Assembly: GCA_964428905.1 (NCBI GenBank)
Contig: CAYSAA010000192.1
Coordinates: 1 to 10,120, forward strand
DNA: 10,120 nt
Direction: 5' to 3'
Source: CAYSAA01 sp964428905
Lineage (GTDB): Bacteria; Atribacterota; Phoenicimicrobiia; Phoenicimicrobiales; Stramentimicrobiaceae
The position numbers and the translations under genes were made by a program. Position 1 is the first letter of the stretch. Each line of letters begins with the position of its first letter. This document shows positions 1-6,020 of this stretch, one piece after another. The notes beneath the pieces were generated by a model. It was not told the DNA's origin, searched no databases, and saw nothing but the letters and a program-made list of their open reading frames with translations.

Positions 1-151
1 GTTTCGGGAGTTGGTTTCCCATCGCACTCCATCTCCTCAATCTATAATACCCTTCAACATCCGGCTCAATGGGAGTCGGTATTTTGCCTGCCCGACAACC
101 TTTTTTGACAGGCATGAACATAACTTCAGGCAGTTTATCATCCTTATTGTT
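1..151 (-). pseudogene. C-terminal remnant of aldehyde ferredoxin oxidoreductase (AOR), runs off the window
   Basis: Reading the minus strand from 151 down to 1 gives an open frame with DDKLPEVMF, then IPTPIEP, then VEGYYRLRRW. This is the pattern of the extreme C-terminus of AOR-family tungsten/molybdenum pterin enzymes, where a 'DDxLP' segment is followed after about 30 residues by 'EYYxLRGW' and a final short helix. An in-frame TAA at 152-154 closes the frame upstream, and another lies at 200-202. The roughly 550 residues that should precede this tail are missing: upstream there is only a terminator-like hairpin and the end of the aldolase gene. The few residues before the stop (FGQEIRK) might be older AOR sequence but are not convincing. 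The last residues of the protein would lie to the left of base 1. I read it as a decayed or recombined fragment. A short ORF starting at the ATG at 121 is possible but would not be a working enzyme. The family match is by eye, though several motif positions agree. Confidence 0.6.
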
Positions 152-213
152 TTATTTCCGTATCTCCTGTCCAAATATGGGAGGAATAATGGTTTCCTCT
201 TATTCCCTATCGG

Positions 214-245
214 TCAAAAAACCTTAGAATACTGCTTTAGGTTTT
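214..245 (-). terminator. Rho-independent terminator after the aldolase gene
   Basis: On the minus strand AAAACCT (245-239) pairs with AGGTTTT (224-218) around a 14-base loop, and the 3' arm runs directly into a stretch of six T (221-216). It lies about 25 bases after the aldolase stop codon. The stem is short (7 bp) and AT-rich, so strength is uncertain. The reverse orientation also has a run of four T and could work weakly. Confidence 0.5.
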
Positions 246-268
246 CTGACTCGGAGATTCTTCTTAAG

Positions 269-1066
269 TTATTGAAATAATCCACGAAGTAATTCAGCAT
301 TCTGTTTCACCCATTGATGCATGATAATAACATCACTGGGCAGATGAAAATCCTGCACACCCATTTCAATATACTTTTTCATCTCTTCCCGGTTGTAATT
401 AATCAGACCAATTTCTACTCTTGGCCTTTTACCCTTTTTTATAGCCATCTCAATGGTTTTTAGTTCTGCTTTTTTCACCTCAGGATGGTTTTTCTGCCCC
501 GGATAACCAATACTTAAAGAATAGTCACAGGGACCAAACTGAACCATATCAATATCTTCTAAGGATAATATCTCTTCCAAGTTTTCTATGCATCCTTTCT
601 TTTCTACCATAATGGCAATCACGGCGTCCTTCATTGCTTGTATATACTCTTGACTTCCACCATCCAGTACATAGCCGACATTTCTTCGCATATGACACCC
701 ATTGATACCGCCAATCTCAGGAATTTCCGGTCGAACAATGCGGACACATTTTTTAGCATCTTCCAGGCTTCGGATATCCGTAAACAGAATATTTTGTATA
801 CCGGAGCCCAAAGCTCTCTGGGCTAAAAAAACGTTCGGTTCCTGGTCTACTTTAAACATGCTGGAAATCTGATGAAGTTCTGCTGCCCTTGCAATATTTT
901 CCAGATCATGCAGGTCCCATGGGGAATACTCACCTACAAATTCAATATAATCAATGGTATTGGTATTGGCAATGACCTCAATCATTCCTGGCCAGGGAGT
1001 CAATACCCTTACTCCAATACTGGGTTTATTATCAGCAATTAGTTGTCTAAGTCTGTTCTTGTACAT
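269..1066 (-). CDS. HpcH/HpaI family aldolase-like protein
   Basis: The 265-residue protein has the usual length and order of motifs of class II HpcH/HpaI aldolases, TIM barrels that cleave or form 2-keto-3-deoxy acids with a divalent metal. The metal ligands expected from E. coli HpaI are visible as Glu155 (in MVEKKG) and Asp181 (in FGPCDYSLSIG). The helix after the first strand is recognisable as YIEFVGEYSPWDLHDLE (40-56). Two catalytic positions differ: the family His in 'EHxP' is Tyr47 here (EYSP), and the Arg in 'VRP' is Lys72 (MFKVDQ). This EYSPWDLHDLEN variant looks to me like a separate branch of the family, so the substrate is not inferable from HpaI, and a 4-hydroxy-2-oxo acid or sugar acid is only a guess. 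The start ATG at 1066 has AAGGAGAG 8 bases upstream. The gene appears to stand alone: a promoter-like sequence lies upstream and a terminator follows. The protein is likely cytoplasmic. Confidence 0.85.
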   Translation of the reverse strand: MYKNRLRQLIADNKPSIGVRVLTPWPGMIEVIANTNTIDYIEFVGEYSPWDLHDLENIARAAELHQISSMFKVDQEPNVFLAQRALGSGIQNILFTDIRSLEDAKKCVRIVRPEIPEIGGINGCHMRRNVGYVLDGGSQEYIQAMKDAVIAIMVEKKGCIENLEEILSLEDIDMVQFGPCDYSLSIGYPGQKNHPEVKKAELKTIEMAIKKGKRPRVEIGLINYNREEMKKYIEMGVQDFHLPSDVIIMHQWVKQNAELLRGLFQ

Positions 1067-1091
1067 TTGAAACTCTCCTTTTCTTTTACAA

Positions 1092-1121
1092 ATATCACTT
1101 TTTCGATTTTTGATTATTCAA
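1092..1121 (-). promoter_or_regulatory. Possible promoter of the aldolase-like gene
   Basis: On the minus strand TTGAAT (1121-1116) and TGATAT (1097-1092) are separated by 18 bases and lie just ahead of the ribosome binding site of the aldolase gene. The -10 match is poor. The rest of the 1067-1218 gap is AT-rich with no other feature that I can see. Confidence 0.25.
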
Positions 1122-1218
1122 GTTATTACATATTTATATCCTGTTTAGCTCAAAGTACCTCTCTTATCTTATTTGCTTATCCGGAAATTTAGCTTGGTAT
1201 CAAAACTCGCTATTATCA

Positions 1219-2130
1219 TCAGGATAGATATAATCCTAACCTAATCTTGATAAAATCGAAGATGGCATCAGGGATACTGACATCACAGCAACTTTCAATA
1301 CCTTTGAATCCTGGCGAAGAATTCGCCTCACAAACCTTGAAATTTTCTCCGTCAAATAATAAATCAATCCCGGCGATGTCCAGATTTAATACCCTGGCAC
1401 TCTCGGTGGCCAGCCACTCAATCTCAGGGTTTACCGGAAATGACCTTACTTCACCACCCCGGGAATAATTCGCCTTAAAACTACCATCACTGGAAATTCT
1501 CTCCATACAGGCAATGACCCTGCTTCCGACAATAAATACCCTCAGGTCTCTTCCCTTACTAGTTTTAATAAACTCCTGAATAATAAAATTTGCCTGGGTT
1601 TTGGCAGTATCTATCAATTGCATCAGGTCTTCCAAGTGATCCTTCGTTTCACATAAAAAGACCCCGCTTCCCTGGGTACCTGAAATCGTCTTAACTACGA
1701 TGGGAAACCCGATGGTATCCTCAATCAATTGGATATTTAAGGGATAACGTGCTAACATGGTCCGGGGAACCGGGAAGTTTTCGGCAGCCAGTATCTGTTG
1801 TGTATACAATTTATCTTTGACTATTTCGATACTCTGTGATGAGTTATAGGTATGGACACCTAATCTTTCCAGATGCCGAATCACTGCCAGTGAAAAATAA
1901 GGTGTATTGGCTCCCTGCCGGGGTAACAAAAATTGAGGTAATTTTGTAGTGCGATTGTCAATAATAACACTCTTGTTATCTTCACGATTGACCAATAAAT
2001 CGAACTGTTCCGGGCATAATATTTTCAGATTGATTTCTCTTTGCTCAGCAACCTCCAGAAAGCGATTCATCTCGTACTTATCGTAAGAGATTTCATTTTG
2101 TCTCAATCGATACAGAATCCAGCCTTCCAT
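1219..2130 (-). CDS. RimK-type ATP-grasp ligase (alpha-L-glutamate ligase family)
   Basis: ATP-grasp enzymes of the RimK group join an amino acid, usually glutamate, to a carboxylate with ATP. E. coli RimK (300 residues) adds glutamates to ribosomal protein S6; relatives act on F420, tetrahydromethanopterin or the LysW carrier protein. From the start at 2130 this protein has 303 residues and the full RimK layout: an N-terminal domain with LLPRQGANTPYFSLAVIRHL (68-87), VKDKLYTQQILA (104-115), the ATP loop VKTISGTQGSGVF (146-158), the adenine-side strand IIQEFIKTSKGRDLRVFIVG (183-202), and the metal site GIDLLFDG plus CEANSSPGFKGIE (267-279, with Glu268 and Asn270 as likely Mg ligands). An upstream ATG at 2151 has no ribosome binding site, while AGGAG (2139-2143) sits 8 bases before the ATG at 2130, so I chose the latter. 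No carrier protein, S6 or coenzyme F420 gene is nearby, so the substrate is unknown. It is transcribed divergently from the mscS-like gene. Confidence 0.85.
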   Translation of the reverse strand: MEGWILYRLRQNEISYDKYEMNRFLEVAEQREINLKILCPEQFDLLVNREDNKSVIIDNRTTKLPQFLLPRQGANTPYFSLAVIRHLERLGVHTYNSSQSIEIVKDKLYTQQILAAENFPVPRTMLARYPLNIQLIEDTIGFPIVVKTISGTQGSGVFLCETKDHLEDLMQLIDTAKTQANFIIQEFIKTSKGRDLRVFIVGSRVIACMERISSDGSFKANYSRGGEVRSFPVNPEIEWLATESARVLNLDIAGIDLLFDGENFKVCEANSSPGFKGIESCCDVSIPDAIFDFIKIRLGLYLS

Positions 2131-2249
2131 ACTATTTTCTCCTACATTCATAAATTCGAAATTTTTACTAATGAATCAAAACTCTCTTACTATATTTTAC
2201 TATCTTTTTGCATTTTAATCATTAAGAAATCACAATTAATTCGTAAAAC

Positions 2250-2277
2250 TTGATAAACTCTCCTCATTTGATAAAAT
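2250..2277 (+). promoter_or_regulatory. Promoter of the mscS-like gene
   Basis: TTGATA (2250-2255) and TAAAAT (2272-2277) are separated by 16 bases, each close to the sigma-70 consensus. Transcription would begin near 2284, leaving a leader that covers the strong ribosome binding site at 2323-2329. This is the clearest promoter in the divergent gap between the RimK-like gene and the channel gene. Confidence 0.5.
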
Positions 2278-2322
2278 AATAAAAATAAAACAAGAAAAAA
2301 AGATAAGAATGCAATACAAATT

Positions 2323-2339
2323 GAGGAGGAATCAAAATG
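2323..2339 (+). promoter_or_regulatory. Strong ribosome binding site whose ATG is out of frame with mscS
   Basis: GAGGAGG (2323-2329) is followed after 7 bases by ATG at 2337. That ATG opens a frame of only 26 codons (MEQTCSTSSG...) ending at a TAA near 2415, and it is not in the frame of the channel protein. The in-frame ATG at 2348 is 18 bases from the same site, which is too far for good initiation. One extra A at about 2348 would join this ATG to the channel as MEQTMLDFQR. Confidence 0.6.
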
Positions 2340-2347
2340 GAGCAGAC

Positions 2348-3208
2348 ATGCTCGACTTCCAGCGGCTTGGGGAGCAATTACTCAGTCCCGAACGGTTGCA
2401 AACACTGCTTTCGGTAATTAGTACGATTATTGCTGTTTGGATTGTCACCCGAATCATCCTGAAGATAGGGAAAAATGTAATAAAAAAGATTCTGTTACCA
2501 CGAAAAGGGATAGCCGAATACCGCAAGAAGTTATCCCGTGCCGAAACACTTATCCCCTTTTTCAATTCAATATTTTCATTTTTAATCTATTTTATTGCCG
2601 TTACCATTGTCCTTCGAAAGATGGGGATTGATACCTCGGCAATCATCGCCAGCGCTGGTGTGCTTGGCCTGGCCATCGGTTTTGGCGCTCAGGCCATTGT
2701 CAAGGATTTTATTTCAGGTATTTTTATTCTCCTGGATGGAACTATCTCAGTGGGAGATGTGATTATTGTCGATTCTCATACCGGTACGGTTGAATCTATG
2801 AATTTAAGACATATTCAACTTCGTAAATTCTCCGGTGAAATCTGGACCATTCCTAATGGACAGATTGCCAATTTTGGAAATTATAATAAGGAATGGACTA
2901 GAGCGATGATTGAAGTTGACCTAGCCTATGAACAGGATATTGAAAAAGGCATGAAAGAACTGGAAATCATTAGGCAAAAATGGGCCGAAAAAAATAAGGA
3001 TATTTTATTAGAACCACCCGCCGTTCAGGGAGTACTTGCATTAGGCGCATCGGGTATTACAATTCGCCTTATAGCTAAAGTTAAACCAATGATGCATTGG
3101 GGAGCTGAAAGAGAACTGAAACGGCTCATTAAAAATCATTTCGATGCTCAAGGTGTTGAAATTCCCTTCAATCGACAGGTGGTTTATCTCAGAAAAGAAG
3201 AAGCATAA
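2348..3208 (+). CDS. Small-conductance mechanosensitive ion channel, MscS family
   Basis: MscS channels open under membrane tension and release solutes during osmotic downshock. The 286-residue protein matches the compact MscS plan: a membrane helix at about 17-40, a second at 66-90, and the pore helix TM3 at about 96-130 containing AGVLGLAIGFGAQAIVKDF. The beta domain follows, with VGDVIIV (135-141), GTVESMNLRHIQLR (146-159) and the highly conserved WTIPNGQI (166-173), then an alpha/beta C-terminal domain ending at VEIPFNRQVVYL. It resembles short Gram-positive-type channels more than the large multi-helix relatives. A start at 2309 would translate through the ribosome binding site (LRRNQNG), so I reject it. 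The ATG at 2348 is the first plausible in-frame start, but the best ribosome binding site points to the out-of-frame ATG at 2337. It has its own promoter and converges on the PEBP gene with only 10 bases between the stop codons. Confidence 0.85.
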   Translation: MLDFQRLGEQLLSPERLQTLLSVISTIIAVWIVTRIILKIGKNVIKKILLPRKGIAEYRKKLSRAETLIPFFNSIFSFLIYFIAVTIVLRKMGIDTSAIIASAGVLGLAIGFGAQAIVKDFISGIFILLDGTISVGDVIIVDSHTGTVESMNLRHIQLRKFSGEIWTIPNGQIANFGNYNKEWTRAMIEVDLAYEQDIEKGMKELEIIRQKWAEKNKDILLEPPAVQGVLALGASGITIRLIAKVKPMMHWGAERELKRLIKNHFDAQGVEIPFNRQVVYLRKEEA

Positions 3209-3218
3209 TTTCATCAAT

Positions 3219-3650
3219 TCACTTCCGCTGATAAAGACCGATTAACTCTGCCTCTTCCAAAATATGCCCTTCCATATCTTTTAGAAGGTCTTTTTTGTGA
3301 ACTCCTTCCTCTAAAACAAGCTTGGTATCCAAGGCATAGAGTTTAAAGAAATAACGGTGGGTGCCGGAAGGTGGACAGGGACCTCCATAATCCAACTTTC
3401 GGAAATCATTGATCCCTTGCGTCCCGGGAACTTCACCCTCTTCTATCACATCTGTCACATGGATATTAAAAACAATCCAGTGAACCCAGGTTCCCACCGG
3501 AGCATCCGGGTCATCCACAATAAGCGCTAATCTCTTTGCCTCTTCAGGAATATCCTCAATGATTAAAGCGGGGCTGACATCCTCCCCATCACAGGTAAAT
3601 TTCTTGGGGATATACCCTTCATGTTCAAATTCAAGACTGCTCAATTTCAT
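3219..3650 (-). CDS. YbhB/YbcL family (PEBP, Raf kinase inhibitor-like) protein
   Basis: The 143-residue protein has both signature regions of the phosphatidylethanolamine-binding protein fold: DDPDAPVGTWVHWIVFNI (46-63) and YGGPCPPSGTHRYFFKLYAL (88-107). These include the Asp, His and Gly-Pro positions that line the small anion-binding pocket. The N-terminal 'FxCDGEDVSPAL' segment (18-29) is also typical of the bacterial YbhB/YbcL subgroup. No signal peptide is visible, so it is probably cytoplasmic. The biological role of bacterial members is not established. The start ATG has AGAGGAGG about 8 bases upstream, and a good promoter lies at 3675-3703. It converges on the channel gene with no clear terminator between them. 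Confidence 0.9.
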   Translation of the reverse strand: MKLSSLEFEHEGYIPKKFTCDGEDVSPALIIEDIPEEAKRLALIVDDPDAPVGTWVHWIVFNIHVTDVIEEGEVPGTQGINDFRKLDYGGPCPPSGTHRYFFKLYALDTKLVLEEGVHKKDLLKDMEGHILEEAELIGLYQRK

Positions 3651-3674
3651 TTTAAAAACCTCCTCTATTGAATT

Positions 3675-3703
3675 TTTCTATCTTTGTAAAAAAATTAAGT
3701 CAA
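3675..3703 (-). promoter_or_regulatory. Promoter of the PEBP-family gene
   Basis: On the minus strand TTGACT (3703-3698) and TAGAAA (3680-3675) are separated by exactly 17 bases, matching the consensus at 5 and 4 of 6 positions. The -10 box is about 25 bases before the start codon, so the leader would be short and consist mainly of the ribosome binding site. Confidence 0.5.
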
Positions 3704-3768
3704 CCTGTTTTTGAAAATAGATTATTCATTATTATAAAACAAAACCATAAAAATAGAAAATGACATCA

Positions 3769-4011
3769 TCAAAAACCAGATAAATATGACTCTCTCATGG
3801 ACTTAGAATACTTGACTAAATCAAGGATATATTTACTTTCTTTAGGTCGATATTGGTTAAACTGCTGATTTTTTCGGGAGATAGATCATTTTCTTCAGCC
3901 AACAGAATCAGGTTAATCTATTTATAAGGCATTACGGCCATAGTACGGCCATTCAAGCCCAGTGCAAATCCGCTGATGGACTTTTTCTGGTAAAATTTCC
4001 AAAAACTGTTT
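3769..4011 (-). pseudogene. Decayed C-terminal fragment of an NAD synthase-like gene
   Basis: This stretch of the 391-base gap 3651-4041 has no intact gene, but its minus strand carries protein-like pieces in all three frames, in the right order for the end of ammonia-dependent NAD synthase (NadE, ATP pyrophosphatase family). First comes KSPSADL (3985-3965), matching the conserved 'KPPSAxL' motif, then a stop. Then INLILLAEEND and LSPEKISSLTNIDLKKV (about 3916-3832), resembling the C-terminal helical part. Then, after another frameshift, LDLVKYSKSMRESYLSGF (3825-3772) with a TGA at 3769-3771. At least two frameshifts and several stops separate them. An 11-base tandem duplication at 3933-3952 accounts for part of the damage. 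The N-terminal two thirds of the gene is absent; the phosphatase gene begins on the other strand instead. The protein-like character is fairly clear, the NadE assignment less so. Confidence 0.45.
3933..3952. repeat. Short tandem duplication inside the NAD synthase-like relic
   Basis: TACGGCCAT occurs at 3933-3941 and again at 3944-3952, with a period of 11 bases. Eleven is not a multiple of three, so a duplication of this kind shifts the reading frame. It lies where the minus-strand protein-like pieces change frame. Confidence 0.6.
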
Positions 4012-4016
4012 ATAAT
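4011..4016 (+). promoter_or_regulatory. Likely -10 box of the HAD phosphatase gene
   Basis: A perfect TATAAT lies 25 bases before the phosphatase start, followed by AGGGAG (4027-4032). I do not see a good -35 box at 16-18 bases upstream, so the promoter call rests on the -10 box and its position. Confidence 0.35.
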
Positions 4017-4041
4017 AATATTTTATAGGGAGAAATAAAAA

Positions 4042-4794
4042 ATGACAAAAACAATCCTGTTTGATCTTGATAATACCTTGATTCTTTTTGATGAAGTAAA
4101 ATTCTTTAAAGCCTATATTAAAAAAGTCTCTCCCATCATGGCAGACATTGTCTCACCCCATATGCTCTGGCGATTGGTTTTAAGTGCCACAAAAGCAGTT
4201 ATGCATAATAATGGAGAGTTAACCAATAAGGATGTTTTTTTTCGAACCTTTACCAGGGGACTTGAGAATCAGACCGAAGAAATCTGGCACCGTTTTATCA
4301 AATTCTATGAAAATGAATTTGACCAACTTAAATCCCTGGTCAATGTCAATAAAGGTGTCTCGGAAATTTTTTCCATTCTTTCGAAAAAAGATATTAAAAT
4401 CGTCATTGCCTCCAACCCTTTCTGGCCTCGTATTGCCATGGAGAAAAGAATGTCCTGGGCTGGACTGGATAAAAAACAAGTTCAGCTGATTACCCATCTG
4501 GAAAATATGCATTTCTGTAAACCACGTTTGGAATATTACCAGGAAATATGCCATAAAATCAATGAAAAACCTGAAGATTGCCTGATGGTTGGAGATGACC
4601 CTGTTAATGATATGGTAGTAGGAAAGTTGGGAATGAAAACTTTTTTAGCAACGGACAGTATGAAATTTAAGAACCAATTGAGGGCTATCAGTGAAAAAAT
4701 AAGGTTTGGATTTGGATTTAAAAATAACAGAGTTCATCCGGATTACACAGGTACTTTGGGTCAGTTTCAAGAGATATTACCAGCACTGATATAA
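4042..4794 (+). CDS. HAD superfamily hydrolase, probable phosphatase
   Basis: HAD phosphatases transfer a phosphate to an active-site Asp with Mg. All four motifs are present in this 250-residue protein: motif I FDLDNTL with nucleophile Asp8 and acid/base Asp10; motif II IASN with Ser124; motif III Lys160 in FCKPRLEYY; motif IV VGDDPVNDM with Asp185, Asp186 and Asp190. The long insert between motifs I and II (about residues 15-105) is a helical C1-type cap of the kind seen in phosphoglycolate-phosphatase or haloacid-dehalogenase-like members. The tail beyond 215 is basic and rich in Phe and Gly. Substrate cannot be read from sequence. The ATG at 4042 has AGGGAG 9 bases upstream. The gene is single, faces away from the PEBP gene and converges on the LysE-family gene, 34 bases away. 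Confidence 0.85.
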   Translation: MTKTILFDLDNTLILFDEVKFFKAYIKKVSPIMADIVSPHMLWRLVLSATKAVMHNNGELTNKDVFFRTFTRGLENQTEEIWHRFIKFYENEFDQLKSLVNVNKGVSEIFSILSKKDIKIVIASNPFWPRIAMEKRMSWAGLDKKQVQLITHLENMHFCKPRLEYYQEICHKINEKPEDCLMVGDDPVNDMVVGKLGMKTFLATDSMKFKNQLRAISEKIRFGFGFKNNRVHPDYTGTLGQFQEILPALI

Positions 4795-4804
4795 TGTAAA
4801 GTAG

Positions 4805-4819
4805 TTTCTATGATAGAAA
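4805..4819. terminator. Weak hairpin between the convergent HAD and LysE genes
   Basis: TTTCTA (4805-4810) and TAGAAA (4814-4819) can pair around a 3-base loop, in the 34-base gap between two stop codons. The stem is AT-only apart from one pair and no long T-run follows, so it is at best a weak two-way terminator. Confidence 0.2.
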
Positions 4820-4828
4820 TAAAAACTA

Positions 4829-5443
4829 TCAAAAAACAATTGCCATGGCATCATAAATAAATTTCCCGCTAAAGAGCAAAAGAAATACACCACAGACCGC
4901 AAAAAGAACCTGCTGTAATCTCTTGCCAAAAAACTGACCACCCTTAAAGGATAAGGAAGAAAGAAAAGACAACCAAAAAAAATCGCAGCTCCAGTGAACC
5001 AGGGCAAACGCAACCAATCCCCATAAACCAAATTGATAGGCACCTGTAATAAGTATGGCACCAATGGTTGCCCACCAGACTAAAAAATAGGGATTGGCAA
5101 TACTTAATACCATACCAGCCTGCAGGGCACTATACTGTTGATGGGATTGTCCAATATGGACATCATTTATATTTTTTAGCAATCCTATCCCCATTTTAAA
5201 CAATAAAAGCCCTCCTAAAACTCCTATTGTCACCTTAACCCAGGTAACCTCCAAAAACTGGCCAAAACCAACCATAATCAATATCATGAGCGGAAATTCA
5301 ACAATACCATGCCCAATGGCAATCATTGCTCCTGAATACGGGTGTTCGGTTCCTTTACTTACCGTCACTGCAGTAATAGGGCCCGGAGCCATGACTCCGG
5401 ATAGGGAAATAATTACTGCTCTAAGTAAAAAAGAGGTGAACAT
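4829..5443 (-). CDS. LysE/RhtB family amino acid exporter-like membrane protein
   Basis: LysE-family permeases export amino acids or related metabolites with the proton or cation gradient. The 204-residue protein has the family size and six hydrophobic segments (about 4-24, 38-62, 68-90, 108-132, 140-165, 184-203). The signature SGVMAPGPITAVTVSKG (15-31) sits in the first helix, the Gly-rich GAMIAIGHGIVEFPL (38-52) in the second, and SIANPYFLVWW (114-124) is the conserved 'NP' segment. A start at 5464 has no ribosome binding site, whereas AAAGG lies about 6 bases before the ATG at 5443, so I chose the latter. It follows mogA on the same strand with an 84-base gap containing a clear promoter, so it is probably its own transcription unit. 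The substrate is unknown, and nothing around it points to a particular amino acid. Confidence 0.85.
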   Translation of the reverse strand: MFTSFLLRAVIISLSGVMAPGPITAVTVSKGTEHPYSGAMIAIGHGIVEFPLMILIMVGFGQFLEVTWVKVTIGVLGGLLLFKMGIGLLKNINDVHIGQSHQQYSALQAGMVLSIANPYFLVWWATIGAILITGAYQFGLWGLVAFALVHWSCDFFWLSFLSSLSFKGGQFFGKRLQQVLFAVCGVFLLLFSGKFIYDAMAIVF

Positions 5444-5493
5444 TTTGCACCTTTTCTGATACATTTCTTAATCATTTAATAAATAATAGGTTT

Positions 5494-5521
5494 ATTATAA
5501 TAGATTCTAAAGAATTTGCAA
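5494..5521 (-). promoter_or_regulatory. Promoter of the LysE-family gene, with a palindrome in its spacer
   Basis: On the minus strand TTGCAA (5521-5516) and a perfect TATAAT (5499-5494) are separated by 16 bases. Most of the spacer is the inverted repeat ATTCT-TT-AGAAT (5515-5504), so a repressor or activator could bind between the boxes. The mogA stop codon is only 6 bases upstream of the -35 box. Confidence 0.55.
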
Positions 5522-5527
5522 TAAAAA

Positions 5528-6019
5528 TCACTCTTTACCACAATCGAAGGCTTCACCTTTCAATACAGCAATACCGTGAGGGAGTGTTTCTAAGATAATA
5601 GCCAGGGATTCTCGAACAGCCCTAGGGCTTCCGGGAAGATTAATAATAAGGCTTTTTTTTCGAATGCCTGCTATGGCGCGAGATAAAATTGCCTGTGGAG
5701 TCTTTTTAAAACTTTCCATGCGAATGACCTCACAGATACCGGGCACTATCTTCTCGATAACTCCTTTAGTTGCCTCAGGTGTTACATCCCGAACTGCTAA
5801 TCCTGTTCCACCTGTGGTCAGAACCAGATCAATATTCAACCTATCAACTGCCTCAATAATGGCAGATTGAATTACATCAAGCTCATCGGGAACAATTTTA
5901 TACCAGGATACCTGTGCCTCTATTTTTTCCAGAATATGCTTAATTGTTTCACCACTAAGGTCCTCCCTTTGACCCCGGGCGCCTTTGTCACTTACTGTAA
6001 TAATAGCAACATTGATCAT
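5528..6019 (-). CDS. mogA: MogA/MoaB family molybdopterin adenylyltransferase
   Basis: MogA-type enzymes adenylate molybdopterin with ATP, giving MPT-AMP, the substrate for metal insertion by MoeA. The 163-residue protein carries the family hallmarks: the start INVAIITVSDKGARG, the substrate loop TTGGTGLAVRDVTPEAT (68-84), and SRAIAGIRKKSLIINLPGSP (113-132) with the conserved NLPGSP turn. The length equals that of stand-alone MoaB/MogA proteins. MogA and MoaB cannot be told apart with certainty by eye; the operon context supports an active adenylyltransferase. It is the last gene of the cofactor operon. Its ATG is separated from the moaC-MOSC stop by one base, and its ribosome binding site GAGGTGAT lies inside the final codons of that gene, so the two are probably translationally coupled. 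Confidence 0.92.
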   Translation of the reverse strand: MINVAIITVSDKGARGQREDLSGETIKHILEKIEAQVSWYKIVPDELDVIQSAIIEAVDRLNIDLVLTTGGTGLAVRDVTPEATKGVIEKIVPGICEVIRMESFKKTPQAILSRAIAGIRKKSLIINLPGSPRAVRESLAIILETLPHGIAVLKGEAFDCGKE

Positions 6020-6020
6020 A

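Noticed and set aside
11..280. Plus-strand 89-residue open frame at the left edge
   Set aside because: It has no family resemblance and no ribosome binding site. The minus strand of the same bases carries the AOR tail and the aldolase terminator, and the frame runs into the end of the aldolase gene.
2160..2280. Minus-strand mini-ORF MRRVYQVLRINCDF... in the divergent gap
   Set aside because: About 25 codons, no ribosome binding site, and it overlaps the promoter of the channel gene. Nothing supports translation.
2337..2417. 26-codon ORF MEQTCSTSSG... as a real leader peptide gene
   Set aside because: It has an excellent ribosome binding site but its bases are the coding bases of the channel in another frame. 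A single-base lesion explains it more simply, so it is reported as a finding, not as a gene.
4777..5064. 95-residue minus-strand frame with membrane-like composition
   Set aside because: It is an out-of-frame reading of the LysE-family gene; hydrophobicity carries over from the real membrane protein. The family motifs are in the other frame.
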